Assembly: GCA_039026955.1 (NCBI GenBank)
Contig: JBCCLH010000009.1
Span: 62,001 to 126,000 of the forward strand
Source: Kordia sp039026955
GTDB lineage: Bacteria; Bacteroidota; Bacteroidia; Flavobacteriales; Flavobacteriaceae
Reading direction: 5' to 3'
DNA: 64,000 bases
The notes under the pieces were generated by a model. It had not been told where the DNA came from. It searched no databases and saw only the letters and a program-made list of their open reading frames with translations. Position 1 is the first letter of the stretch, and every line of letters starts with the position of its first letter. Shown here one piece after another: positions 1 through 9,968 of this stretch. The translations under genes and the position numbers were made by a program.

Positions 1-2
1 CT

Positions 3-3000
3 AACTTAACTTGTATTTCGGTTGATGATCCAGCGTTTGCCATTGCCAATTTCACACAAAGAGACCCGCAAACACTATTCAGTGCAAACTGTGGTACGTA
101 TACTTTTATTCCAGATTCAAATTTTGAAAATCGACTTGGTGGTCTTGACGATATTCCAAATGACAATCAAGTACCGACTGCCAATATTGAAACCGTAACA
201 AACTTATCGGTTAGTTTTAGTGGGATTACAGATTTGACAGGAATTGAAGCCTTTACAGCATTGGAAACATTAGATATAAGTGATAATATCATAAACACAG
301 TTAATTTGAGCAACAATACAGCATTAAGGATAGTACGTGCGAATCGTTGCAGCATTCAAACGCTCACATTACCTACAGGTACTACACTAGAGCTCCTAGC
401 TTTAGGTAGAAACCAACTTACTTTTATAGATTTATCAAACAATTCAGGACTAAAAGAAGTGTATGTTGGCGAAAATCAATTGACGACTATTAACGTATCT
501 GCGTTGCCCAATCTTACCAACTTATGGGTAAATAAAAACACATTGACAAGTTTAAACCTTTCGAATAATCCCTTAATACAAGATCTCAATATTGATGAAA
601 ACAATATTAGCAGTTTGAACCTTTCAGGATTAACGCTATTGACAAGATTTGAAGCTACCAATGCAGGATTGACTAGTTTGGATGTCCGCAATGGAAATAC
701 AGAAAACTTTACACGATTTGATGTCAATAACAATCCAGGACTTACCTGTATCAATATTAGCAATCCAACCTTTGCGTTACAAAATTTTAATATTGTCGAT
801 CCACAAACTAGCTTTAGTACCAATTGCGGAACCTATACAACCATTGTAGATGCCAACTTTGAAGCTGCGTTAAATACACTAGGATTGGATGATATTGCAG
901 GTGACAATCAGGTACCAACTGCCAATATTAATACGTTGACAAGTTTGGATATTTCTGGAAATATGATTGCTGATCTTACAGGAATACAGGACTTTATTGC
1001 ATTGCAAACCCTTAATGTGGCACAAAACAATCTGGACAGTTTGGAGCTGATTTACACGCTTACGAGCTTACAATCGATCACAGCCAATAACAATGTTTTA
1101 TATGTAGAAGATTTTTCAACACTGACGAGCCTAACAGCACTAGACATTAGCAGTAACAACTTAATTTCCTTAAGTATTAAAAATGGAAACAATACCAATT
1201 TTACAAATTTTAAGGCAACAGGCAACAGTATGTTACCTTGTATTTTGGTAGATGATGCAACCTATGCAATGACTAATTTTACCAACATTGATGCAGGAAC
1301 TACGTTTAGTGCTACACAATGTACATTTGCATATACTGCCATTCCCGATGCCAATTTTGAGAATCAACTTTCGGCCTATGATGATATTCCAAATGATGGA
1401 CAAGTACCATCGGTAAATATATACAATGTCACCTCGCTAAGTATGAATAGTGATGGAATCTCTGATCTAACAGGAATACAAGATTTTATACGATTAGAAA
1501 CGTTGAGTGTACGAAATAACAGTCTAACGAGTTTAGACCTCTCCAACAACTTACTTTTAAGAGAATTGAATGCACGTAATAATTCAAACCTTGCAACCGT
1601 CAATCTTAGCAATAATATAGCACTAAGAGAGTTAGATTTGAGTGATTGCAATCTTTCAGCTATTGATTTGAGTACAAATATTTTGTTAAAAGAAGTAGAC
1701 CTTGGTGACAATCAATTAACTTCAGTAGATCTTTCGGCACTTACTGCGTTGGAAGAAATAGATCTTGATTATAATCAGTTGACTAGTATGGACTTCTCAA
1801 ACAATCTAGCTTTACAGGAGTTGGATGTAAGTGAAAATCCAACCTTTACTACGATTACATTAGGCGCGTTTCCAAACCTAAGATTTTTAGAAGTTGATTA
1901 TACGTCATTATCTTCAATTGATGTATCCAACCTCCCTGCCTTAGTGTTGTTAAGAGTGAATAATACACGTATTACCAGTTTGAATGCTTCTCAAAACCCT
2001 GTATTAAAAGAACTCAGTATAAGTTCAAATCCAAATTTGAATTACCTAAACGTAAAAAATGGAAATAATACCAACTTTACTGTATTTACTTCATGGAATA
2101 CGCCCAACCTGAGCTGTATTGAAGTGGATGACGCGGCTTACAGTACAGCCAACTGGACCAATATTGATGCTGCTAATAATTTTACAAGTGGTACCTGTTA
2201 TACTGCCATTCCTGATGCTAATTTTGAAGCTGCGTTAAACACATTGGGCTATGATGATATTGCTGCGGATGGACAAGTGCCGACAGGACTTATTTCGGTA
2301 GTAACAACTTTAGATGTGAATAATCAAAACATAACAGATCTAACTGGAATTGAAGATTTTAAAGCCTTGGAATTCTTATTCACTTATAATAATCCAATAA
2401 CTACTTTAAACATAAGTCAGAATATAAATTTACTAAACATTTTATCTAGCGATACAAATCTTACGAGTATTGATATTAGTAATAATCCAAATCTTCGATT
2501 CCTGAATATCAATGGCAATTCAATAACAAGTTTAAATACAAGTAACAATCCGAATTTAGTGTCTATTCGCGCCAATGATAATATGTTGAGTGCTTTGAAT
2601 GTGTCTGTAAATCCAAATTTGACACGAATTACCTGTGAAAATAATTCGATATCATCGATTGATGTGAGTACGCAATCAAGTTTGTTATTCTTTGAAGCAA
2701 GCGGTAATAATTTTACTGCGATTGATTTGTCCAACAATCCGTTGCTAAGAAGAGTCATAGTAAATAATAACAATCTGACGTTTCTGAATGTGAAAAACGG
2801 TAACAATACTGGAATTACTGACTTCAATGCGACTAACAATCCAAATTTGACCTGTATTTTGGTAGATGATGTTGCGTACTCAACTACGAACTGGACAAAC
2901 ATTGACATGCAAACGAGTTTTAATAATACGAGTTGTGGCAATAACTTCAACTTGGCTATAAAAGTCTATTTACAAGGTGCCGCACTTAATCCGAATATTG

Positions 3001-3725
3001 AACAAGAAAACCTCATGCGCGATGATTTACGTGTGGCTGGATTTATACCAACTACAAGTCCGTATGCCGATGGTTTGACTTGTAATGCTGCTGTGTTTAC
3101 TACAACAGGAAGTGATGCAATTGTCGATTGGATTTGGGTTGAATTGCGCAATCAAACAAATAATACAACAGCATCGTATGCACGATCGGCTTTAGTACAA
3201 CGCGATGGTGATATTGTAGCTATTGATGGTACTTCTCTCCTAAACTTCATTACCACTGAAGATACCTATTACGTATCAGTTCACCATCGCAGTCATTTGG
3301 GAATTATGAGCAGTATTCCTATAAACTTTAGCATGAGTACAACTATTGATTTTACTAACAGTGCTGTAACGCCAACATTTGGAAGCAATGCACAAACTAC
3401 TTCGGGAATGCCAAGCGGAGTATCAGGAATGTGGTCTGGAGATGTGAATAATGATACTATTGTACAATATTCAGGAACCAATCCGGATACACCCGACTTA
3501 TTGTCAACCGTATTGAACGATCCTGGAAACTTTTTGAATTTCCCAACCTTTAGTATCACTCGATACGATGTGAATGATGTCAATATGGATGGAGTCATTC
3601 AATATTCAGGCACCAATCCGGATACGCCATTCATATTACAGAATGTGCTGGCACATCCAGGAAACTTTTTAAACTTTAGTACGTATCAAATCTTAGAACA
3701 ATTACCAGAAAACTTTCAAACATAA
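3..3725 (+). CDS. Giant LRR surface protein, 5'-truncated by the window edge
   Basis: The reading frame is open from base 3 to the stop at 3723-3725; the start lies upstream of the window. The visible part holds the tail of one module and four complete modules. Each module opens with an IPDxNFE motif, a DDIxxDxQVP stretch and (V/L)TxLD...DLTGI, continues as LRRs of about 21 residues (LDLSNN-L-L-N type), and closes with NGNNTN, NPNLTCI, VDD and a terminal Cys. The last 260 residues are a conserved tail: an FLQGA/LMRDDLR segment, a DWIWVELR beta domain, and two dockerin-like copies of QYSGTNPDTP...LNDPGNFLNF. The same architecture is found at 32679, 41588 and 52921. I see no canonical T9SS C-terminal domain. 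It sits 12 nt upstream of a T9SS cargo gene, probably as one operon. Extracellular location and an adhesion or binding role are inferences; no enzyme motif is visible. Confidence 0.9.
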   Translation, partial: NLTCISVDDPAFAIANFTQRDPQTLFSANCGTYTFIPDSNFENRLGGLDDIPNDNQVPTANIETVTNLSVSFSGITDLTGIEAFTALETLDISDNIINTVNLSNNTALRIVRANRCSIQTLTLPTGTTLELLALGRNQLTFIDLSNNSGLKEVYVGENQLTTINVSALPNLTNLWVNKNTLTSLNLSNNPLIQDLNIDENNISSLNLSGLTLLTRFEATNAGLTSLDVRNGNTENFTRFDVNNNPGLTCINISNPTFALQNFNIVDPQTSFSTNCGTYTTIVDANFEAALNTLGLDDIAGDNQVPTANINTLTSLDISGNMIADLTGIQDFIALQTLNVAQNNLDSLELIYTLTSLQSITANNNVLYVEDFSTLTSLTALDISSNNLISLSIKNGNNTNFTNFKATGNSMLPCILVDDATYAMTNFTNIDAGTTFSATQCTFAYTAIPDANFENQLSAYDDIPNDGQVPSVNIYNVTSLSMNSDGISDLTGIQDFIRLETLSVRNNSLTSLDLSNNLLLRELNARNNSNLATVNLSNNIALRELDLSDCNLSAIDLSTNILLKEVDLGDNQLTSVDLSALTALEEIDLDYNQLTSMDFSNNLALQELDVSENPTFTTITLGAFPNLRFLEVDYTSLSSIDVSNLPALVLLRVNNTRITSLNASQNPVLKELSISSNPNLNYLNVKNGNNTNFTVFTSWNTPNLSCIEVDDAAYSTANWTNIDAANNFTSGTCYTAIPDANFEAALNTLGYDDIAADGQVPTGLISVVTTLDVNNQNITDLTGIEDFKALEFLFTYNNPITTLNISQNINLLNILSSDTNLTSIDISNNPNLRFLNINGNSITSLNTSNNPNLVSIRANDNMLSALNVSVNPNLTRITCENNSISSIDVSTQSSLLFFEASGNNFTAIDLSNNPLLRRVIVNNNNLTFLNVKNGNNTGITDFNATNNPNLTCILVDDVAYSTTNWTNIDMQTSFNNTSCGNNFNLAIKVYLQGAALNPNIEQENLMRDDLRVAGFIPTTSPYADGLTCNAAVFTTTGSDAIVDWIWVELRNQTNNTTASYARSALVQRDGDIVAIDGTSLLNFITTEDTYYVSVHHRSHLGIMSSIPINFSMSTTIDFTNSAVTPTFGSNAQTTSGMPSGVSGMWSGDVNNDTIVQYSGTNPDTPDLLSTVLNDPGNFLNFPTFSITRYDVNDVNMDGVIQYSGTNPDTPFILQNVLAHPGNFLNFSTYQILEQLPENFQT

Positions 3726-3737
3726 AAAACTACCATC

Positions 3738-4553
3738 ATGAAAAAACAAAAACTAATTCCCCTACTCAACATCCTAATACTTAGCATTTTTCAAGCAAAT
3801 GCACAGGATGGCTATACGTACACATTAATTGACAATGGTGCTTACAACTATACCATTGGAGCTGTACCGAATACAAGTTCCAACAACTTCCCTACCTCGG
3901 TGCAAAGCTACGGTTTCACCATCATCCTACCAGATGGTGTTACCGCTAGCATTACTGCTTCTTTAGGAAGCGCAGCTTCTGCAACATTCTTTGATGGAAA
4001 TGCAGTAGGACAAGCTACCATTGACGGTTATTTGATCACGGAAACTCTGGGAAGTCTAGCTTCCTTGTCTGCTCCATCAGCAGGAACCACTTCCAATATC
4101 GTAACCATTCAGGTGAACGGCGCGCCTACTTCGGGAACCATGTATATTTTGGAGAATAATTCCGCCTTAGCGACAACCGTCACACCACTAAAAAGCTTTA
4201 TGCAGGCAGATATGATCGACAATGCTATGGCAGAATTTGTCAATGTTATTGATCCGAATGCTGCAGCAGTTTCGGGAATGTCTTCGTTTGATTTTTCTAC
4301 ACTTTCCGTATCAGAAACAAACGAACTTGCTTTACTTTCTATCTATCCAAATCCTGTAAAAGACATCATTCATATTACAAATAAAAATGCAGACTTGATT
4401 AAGGCTGAAATACACAATCTAAATGGACAATTGGTGCTTACACAAGAAAATAATCTCACTTCAATGAACGTACATAGTTTACCAAGTGGAATTTATATGC
4501 TAAAAGTGTATTCAGAAAACGCACAAAAAACGATTAAACTATTGAAAGAATAA
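3738..4553 (+). CDS. T9SS type A sorting-domain protein, LRR-associated
   Basis: This 271-residue protein has a signal peptide (about residues 1-22, cleavage after ANA) and a C-terminal T9SS type A domain from about residue 199, with the IYPNP(V)KD motif, the LNGQLVL strand and the SGIYMLKV...KLLKE ending. Such domains direct export through the type IX secretion system and are then usually removed. The middle (residues 23-195) is rich in Ser, Thr, Ala and Gly and resembles no enzyme I recognise. A close paralogue lies at 48331-49149, again directly after a giant LRR gene, so the pair LRR protein plus small sorted protein is a repeated arrangement. It starts 12 nt after the LRR stop and is followed by a strong terminator. 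A 51-bp stretch is identical to the paralogue inside more diverged sequence. The role is unknown; a partner or co-secreted factor of the LRR protein is plausible. Confidence 0.9.
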   Translation: MKKQKLIPLLNILILSIFQANAQDGYTYTLIDNGAYNYTIGAVPNTSSNNFPTSVQSYGFTIILPDGVTASITASLGSAASATFFDGNAVGQATIDGYLITETLGSLASLSAPSAGTTSNIVTIQVNGAPTSGTMYILENNSALATTVTPLKSFMQADMIDNAMAEFVNVIDPNAAAVSGMSSFDFSTLSVSETNELALLSIYPNPVKDIIHITNKNADLIKAEIHNLNGQLVLTQENNLTSMNVHSLPSGIYMLKVYSENAQKTIKLLKE

Positions 4554-4574
4554 TTTTGTAGTTTTTTAGTTACT

Positions 4575-4651
4575 GTCTAATTTGGGCAGTTAGGCGCCTA
4601 ATAATTAAAATAGATAAAGCATCATCTTTTATGCTAAGATGATGCTTTTTT
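4575..4651 (+). terminator. Intrinsic terminator with a preceding small hairpin
   Basis: A perfect 12-bp stem (4617-4628 with 4636-4647, loop 4629-4635) runs into a T tract ending at 4651. It ends the LRR/T9SS operon. About 40 nt upstream is a short hairpin, GTCTAA (4575-4580) with TTAGGC (4590-4595), enclosing a GGGCA loop. The same hairpin-plus-terminator layout occurs at 49457-49533. The rest of 4554-4906 holds no gene; a possible -7 box (TATATTTA) for the next operon lies at 4824-4831. Confidence 0.85.
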
Positions 4652-4906
4652 ATGTTGCTATTTGAATGATATTAAACAACAAAACCTATCATTACGGTAA
4701 ACCCTAAAATGTATTGAATAATTCTTTTACTCTCAAAATAAAATAATCTCCATAAAACACGTTATAGATATAGAAGCTTTAACCCGAATTTCAATACAAA
4801 ATTAACATTCAAAAACAATTTCTTATATTTAATACAGATTCGTATTACATGAAGTATCACTGCTATTTATAATCCAAAATTTTATAGTCTAAAAACGCTG
4901 AATTTA

Positions 4907-7300
4907 ATGCATACATCCTTTCGAATTCTTGCCTTATTTCTCTTCTATTGCGCGACTACTTCTGTACTGAAAGCACAAGATATAGAGGCACAAGGCAATT
5001 TGTGGATTGTAACGTTGGATAAAAGTCGTTCCATGACAGATGTGGATTTAGGATACAGAGCTTACGTTTTCAACAAACTACTAGACAGCAAATTATATTC
5101 TGAAATTGATTTTTCAAAAGATGCGTTTGTCTTCTACAATAGTGGAATCATCTATATGCCGGGCAAAAATTACAGTCTCAAAAAAGTGCCGATGTATTTA
5201 AAAAGAGAAAACCGCAGAAGCGAAGGATTTCGGCAGCGATTCATTAGAAAAGCAACCAGAAAAGAGACACCTTGGCAATTTGACAATAGCGACAAATTTG
5301 AACGCAGTTTTCAGCGTATTTACGGAAGTTGGAATACGAAAAACTTCCCGTACGCGACTTCCTTTGTTTCGCTCATTCAACCGTTGGCCTTGGCTTCTTT
5401 CTTGGAAGATTACAAGGATTTGGATTTACAACAATACAATCAAATCATTCTGTGTAGCATTACCGATGATGCCGATCAAACCGATCAATGGTTGAAAGAT
5501 TACAAAACAGTTCGAAAATTAGTGCCCAACAAACAACAAGAAATTGATAGCATATTAGGCAACCTAATTTACAGTCCGTTCAATGTAAAAAGTACAGGAC
5601 GCGGCGCTTTTTCAGCGGTCTTTCCTCCTATCGAAAAAAATGGAAAACCGAAGCTTTTCGCCTATGCGTATACGACGCGACAAGGTTTGCGAAAGTCCGC
5701 TGCCGCAGATTCAGCCATAGAAATTCTGACGCAAGAAAGCGATTCTATCACACTAAAAATTAATACAGAAATATCTCAAAATCATTTAGTAAAGCTAGAC
5801 TCTATTGTGCTGAATGATGAACTGCTACCACTCACTTATCCGATTGTGTTACAAAAAGATAGCATTCAAAAAATTCCTGTGACGCTCAACAGTGTGTTTG
5901 ACAATACAATTTCGCTACATGGTGTTGGACAAGAAATATACAACGACGATTTGCTTGGCAACCGCATTCAAAAAATAACCATTGACGAAAGTCATTCAGG
6001 AATCTACGCGATCAACTCGCCGCTACATCGTTCTTCTTTACTGATAATCGGAGTAGTTTTATTATTCTTGATATTACTTTGGATTGCGTATTATATTTAC
6101 AAATTACACCTTCCAAAATGTATCATCATTGGTCCTTCCGGAGAAACAACGATCATTAAAAATGGTTTTAAACGTTCAGAAACCAAGAAAAAAATACAAT
6201 ATGCAGGATTCACAAAAGAAGGAAATCACATCGCTTTGGTTCGACTCAAAAATCAGTTCATCACACATGAACAATTGACTGTAGATACTGCTGCTGCCAA
6301 AAAATGGATTGCCGTGATTTCAAAGAAAAATCTATTATTCTTAAATGAAATAGACGTTTTTCAATTTCAAAAAGGAGATGCCAAACACATTCAAGGTGTG
6401 GAAACTACCTATCATGCAAAAATTCGAAAAAAGTACGGCAATAAGTATGCAATTTATTTTATTCAATATCCAACAACAGATACAACGCTAAACTTCACCA
6501 TCAAAGATGATGATACTCAGAATGAATATCACATTCACACCGCAGTGATTGAAGAGGATATTTCGAAAAACAAAGCAACACTGCAAAACGAACGCATGAT
6601 TAGCAATCTCTTCCTAAAAAATAGTATTGCCACCCACACAGATTACCTAGTTTTATGTAACAAAATTGAAGAAGAAAACACTAGTCTATTGTATGTCAAT
6701 CTCATACAACCGTACACGTTAAAAACATTTTTACCCATACAAATCGTAAAACACTATAAAATCAAGTTAAACGCAGCGGATTCAATAGAAACCATAATCA
6801 ATCGTGAAGTGGCAGCGTTGGAAGAAGAACTCAAACAACAAGATCAAAAAGGAACACTAAAAACTCATTACCAAAAAAACGATGAAATGAGCCAATTACT
6901 AGCGATTGCCTATCCGTTTTTCCCTGTAAATCTGTCGCTTGGTTCTAATGAAGACAATGCTTCTAGAATTCGCTTGCAGTTGTACAATTCCATTGGCTAT
7001 TCAAAAGAAGCGGTTGAAAAAGATACCTTACACATCAAAATGGAACGTCCAAGCGATGCCATGATGGAGCCGTATTCTATGCAACTGTTATGGCATCCGC
7101 ATTCAGAATTGTACGATATGCATTTAACGGATAGAAAGCTGTACGCGATCAATGGAAAAAATTATATGGATATCGGAAATCCTGATACCATCACACTTGA
7201 TGTGACTAAAAATAATGATCAATATACTATAGAATGTCAAGGACAAACCTTAACAACGAATGTCCAAGACTATTTTTATAAACCCATAAAGAATGAATAA
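4907..7300 (+). CDS. Membrane-anchored vWA-domain protein
   Basis: A 797-residue protein with a signal peptide (residues 1-23), a von Willebrand factor A-like domain and one membrane segment (about 378-398). The MIDAS metal site is visible as D38-K-S40-R-S42 (DxSxS) with an acidic cluster at D187, D188 and D190 as the probable later MIDAS motif. vWA domains bind a divalent metal and mediate protein-protein contacts. The first 375 residues should be periplasmic and the 400 residues after the helix cytoplasmic; the latter matches nothing I know. It is the first gene of a five-gene operon and overlaps the next gene by 8 nt, implying coupled translation with the actin-like ATPase. The topology would let it pass a periplasmic signal to that ATPase; this is inference. 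Confidence 0.85.
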   Translation: MHTSFRILALFLFYCATTSVLKAQDIEAQGNLWIVTLDKSRSMTDVDLGYRAYVFNKLLDSKLYSEIDFSKDAFVFYNSGIIYMPGKNYSLKKVPMYLKRENRRSEGFRQRFIRKATRKETPWQFDNSDKFERSFQRIYGSWNTKNFPYATSFVSLIQPLALASFLEDYKDLDLQQYNQIILCSITDDADQTDQWLKDYKTVRKLVPNKQQEIDSILGNLIYSPFNVKSTGRGAFSAVFPPIEKNGKPKLFAYAYTTRQGLRKSAAADSAIEILTQESDSITLKINTEISQNHLVKLDSIVLNDELLPLTYPIVLQKDSIQKIPVTLNSVFDNTISLHGVGQEIYNDDLLGNRIQKITIDESHSGIYAINSPLHRSSLLIIGVVLLFLILLWIAYYIYKLHLPKCIIIGPSGETTIIKNGFKRSETKKKIQYAGFTKEGNHIALVRLKNQFITHEQLTVDTAAAKKWIAVISKKNLLFLNEIDVFQFQKGDAKHIQGVETTYHAKIRKKYGNKYAIYFIQYPTTDTTLNFTIKDDDTQNEYHIHTAVIEEDISKNKATLQNERMISNLFLKNSIATHTDYLVLCNKIEEENTSLLYVNLIQPYTLKTFLPIQIVKHYKIKLNAADSIETIINREVAALEEELKQQDQKGTLKTHYQKNDEMSQLLAIAYPFFPVNLSLGSNEDNASRIRLQLYNSIGYSKEAVEKDTLHIKMERPSDAMMEPYSMQLLWHPHSELYDMHLTDRKLYAINGKNYMDIGNPDTITLDVTKNNDQYTIECQGQTLTTNVQDYFYKPIKNE

Positions 7301-9944
7301 CAAATTTCTACAAATAACTACAGCGCACAAAGACTTGTCTGTAAACCTAAGTATTGATCCAAAAACTTGGTACGATCCTGCGTTTATAGTGGTAGGTAGT
7401 CATAAGAGAACTCTCTTTACGATTGCAGAAAATGCCTTTGTCATTCCTGAAGCTGCTGGTAAAACTGCGTTAAACCCAAGATTATTAGCGGAAAAGGAAC
7501 CACGCATGGTAAATGGTGTTCCTATTTGGGAAGTGACGATTGGTTTGGGTGATGTGGTTGAAAATGAGCAAGACGATATTGGAAACTACTTTCTCGGAGA
7601 AATCATCAATACGAAAAAAGGTGGTTTAAAACTGAATTTTACAGGCGAAAGCATACGCACATTGTCCGATTGGGGCGGAATTCACGTTCGGTTTGTCTAC
7701 AACGAAGAAAATGAAGAAACACGTTTTGGTTCTTGTTATTTCATTGTGACAAAGAAAAAAGCAAAATACGGAAGTCTAAATATTGATTTAGGATCAGAAG
7801 CAACGCAAATGGCATACATTCCGCCAAATGATGATGATGCTTCAAACGCACAGGAAGAACCAACAAATATCTCCATTATTGACGAAATCAAAAAAGGCTA
7901 TAACAACTTGAATGTAGGCGATGATAAAACAGATTACATTCAACGGGACAAAGCCAAAGAAGAAGGTGCAAATGACAACAATTATCTGTACAAAACAGGA
8001 AAAATCATCTACAAGAAAAAAGGTGCTTTATCGAGCAGTTACGACGATCCTTCTTGTGTGATGGCACTGCTCTCTGACCGTTCGTTTTTAAATGAGGAGC
8101 GACTTGCCAATCGTAACGGAAGCAATCTGATGTTATGGAAATGGAAAACACACGAGCGCGATTACAAAGTGATTCCGAACGCAAAAGATGAACGCGAAAT
8201 CTACAATGAAAAAATACAGGAAAACCTAACCATGATCGGCAACTCAAAACTTGCCTATCTAGATCCTGAAAAAACGGCGCCAATTCAACTAGACGGACGA
8301 ATGGGTGACATCCGACGTCGCGGAAATTTAATCGCATTGATCTCATATATCTATCAAATTCTAATCGATTTGGGCACACGCGAAATGAAAGAAGGCAAAG
8401 ATGTGTTGTTCATTCGTTTGTTATTGTTGATGCCAAATATTTACGATCAAGATCGTGTGAATACCATTTTAAGAAGTCTCAACACAACATTCAACAAAGA
8501 ATTTACAGAACGTTACTTTAAAGGCAATCAGGAAACTGCTCCAACAGAAACGCCTGTGGTGATTGAAACCTTTGCAGTTTCTGAAAGTGATGCAGCGTTA
8601 ATTGGCTATTTGAGCGATCATTCACTTTGGATCGATAACAAAAGAATCGACATGGGAAAAGACGACGACGATCGCTTCCTGATTATCGATGCCGGAAGAG
8701 GAACGATTGACTATTCTATTTTAGATTACAACGGAAGAGGTACGTACAATTGTATTGATCGCGGTGGAATGGCTGGTGCAGGACAATATTTGACGAATAT
8801 TTTTTTAAAAGCAGTCGGAAGTCTATTCACAGAACAATACGGAAATCCCGATGCATACGCACACTTTGTGCAAAAAGTAGACATGGCGCAAGCGTTGGTG
8901 TTGGAAGAATTCTTTGAAAAGCTCAAAATAAATTACTCCAACGATACTGCTACAGATATTGAAGAAGAACCTTTCTTTCAACAGTTTTTGTATCATATTC
9001 ACGACGACAATGCTTTTGATGCGATCAGAGTGTTGCAAACAAGTTTTGATCAATTAGGCGCAAAAAAAGCGTGGAATTTCACCTTAAAACGTTCCAAAGA
9101 ATTCATCGAAGAAAAATCCAACTTTTTAGTGCAAACCTTTATCAACAACTTGATTGTGGGTTATAAAGATGAACTCATTACCAATATCAAATATGTGGTA
9201 TTGAGCGGAAGAGCGATGAATTTTAAACCGTTTTATCATCAGCTGAAAACACAATTACAAGAAAAAGTAAAATACAAAGTCACTAAAAAAGCATTTCGAA
9301 AAACAAAAACCTATACATCGGTGACATTTCCAGACTTACTAGGCGAAAGCGATTTAAAGAAAAAAGCCATCAATCTGGAAGAAATTACAAATTTCTCTGT
9401 CAATTCAAACAGTAATTTGTTGATCACGTTTGACAATGAATCGGAAACTAATTCGTTATTTACTGGTGTAGAGATCGATGAAACGCAACTCAACAGATTC
9501 AACTATTGGTACGATTCCAAAACAAATCTCAGTGAACGAAAACAAGAAGAGGAAATCACAGATATCTATTATCTAGGAATGCAATCGGATGCCGCATTTT
9601 TGTTGAGAAGCAGCAGTAACAATAGGTATACGGCCATTCCAAAATTGAACAAAGATTACAACAAAATTGGAAACTTTTTGGAAGAAACGCTGTTTGGTCC
9701 GGGACAATCCATGGCAGCCAATTCCGAAATGTATGCGCAGTTTTTAAAAGACATCGCACATTTGGGTAGCGCCACGGTAGTGCCTAAAGTACAAGAAGAT
9801 ATCAAAAAAGCGACGAAAATGCCGAAGCAAGACGACATCAAGGATGCTGAAAGTTTCTTAAATACCATCGAAGAACCCAAAGAAAAAAATAACGACACGA
9901 AAAAAAGTTCAGGTGATCTTTTAGGCAACCTTTTAAGCGATTAA
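7293..9944 (+). CDS. Actin/Hsp70-fold ATPase-like protein
   Basis: An 883-residue protein with no signal peptide or membrane helix, so cytoplasmic. Three sites fit the actin/Hsp70/ParM ATPase fold: phosphate-1 at D165-L-G167 (NIDLGSEATQ), phosphate-2 at D466-A-G468-R-G470-T (LIIDAGRGTIDYS), and an adenosine-type loop S638-G-R640 (VVLSGRAMN). The N-terminal 160 residues are an extra beta-rich part, and the C-terminal 60 residues are charged and low complexity. The size and layout recall the proteins annotated as virulence factor SrfB, which I could not verify by alignment. Its start lies inside the end of the vWA gene. In a cluster with a PBP-like protein it may play a cytoskeletal or scaffolding role like FtsA or MreB. 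ATP binding is well supported by the motifs; polymerisation is not shown. Confidence 0.8.
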   Translation: MNNKFLQITTAHKDLSVNLSIDPKTWYDPAFIVVGSHKRTLFTIAENAFVIPEAAGKTALNPRLLAEKEPRMVNGVPIWEVTIGLGDVVENEQDDIGNYFLGEIINTKKGGLKLNFTGESIRTLSDWGGIHVRFVYNEENEETRFGSCYFIVTKKKAKYGSLNIDLGSEATQMAYIPPNDDDASNAQEEPTNISIIDEIKKGYNNLNVGDDKTDYIQRDKAKEEGANDNNYLYKTGKIIYKKKGALSSSYDDPSCVMALLSDRSFLNEERLANRNGSNLMLWKWKTHERDYKVIPNAKDEREIYNEKIQENLTMIGNSKLAYLDPEKTAPIQLDGRMGDIRRRGNLIALISYIYQILIDLGTREMKEGKDVLFIRLLLLMPNIYDQDRVNTILRSLNTTFNKEFTERYFKGNQETAPTETPVVIETFAVSESDAALIGYLSDHSLWIDNKRIDMGKDDDDRFLIIDAGRGTIDYSILDYNGRGTYNCIDRGGMAGAGQYLTNIFLKAVGSLFTEQYGNPDAYAHFVQKVDMAQALVLEEFFEKLKINYSNDTATDIEEEPFFQQFLYHIHDDNAFDAIRVLQTSFDQLGAKKAWNFTLKRSKEFIEEKSNFLVQTFINNLIVGYKDELITNIKYVVLSGRAMNFKPFYHQLKTQLQEKVKYKVTKKAFRKTKTYTSVTFPDLLGESDLKKKAINLEEITNFSVNSNSNLLITFDNESETNSLFTGVEIDETQLNRFNYWYDSKTNLSERKQEEEITDIYYLGMQSDAAFLLRSSSNNRYTAIPKLNKDYNKIGNFLEETLFGPGQSMAANSEMYAQFLKDIAHLGSATVVPKVQEDIKKATKMPKQDDIKDAESFLNTIEEPKEKNNDTKKSSGDLLGNLLSD

Positions 9945-9968
9945 ACTCACTATCAATCAAAACCGACA

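Noticed and set aside
2417..2950. Long antisense ORFs opposite the LRR genes
   Set aside because: LRR codon periodicity leaves opposite frames open; these translations are Leu/Ser/Val-rich and mirror the repeats, with no start context. The same holds for antisense ORFs in 33755-34261, 34484-35029, 45091-45705 and others.
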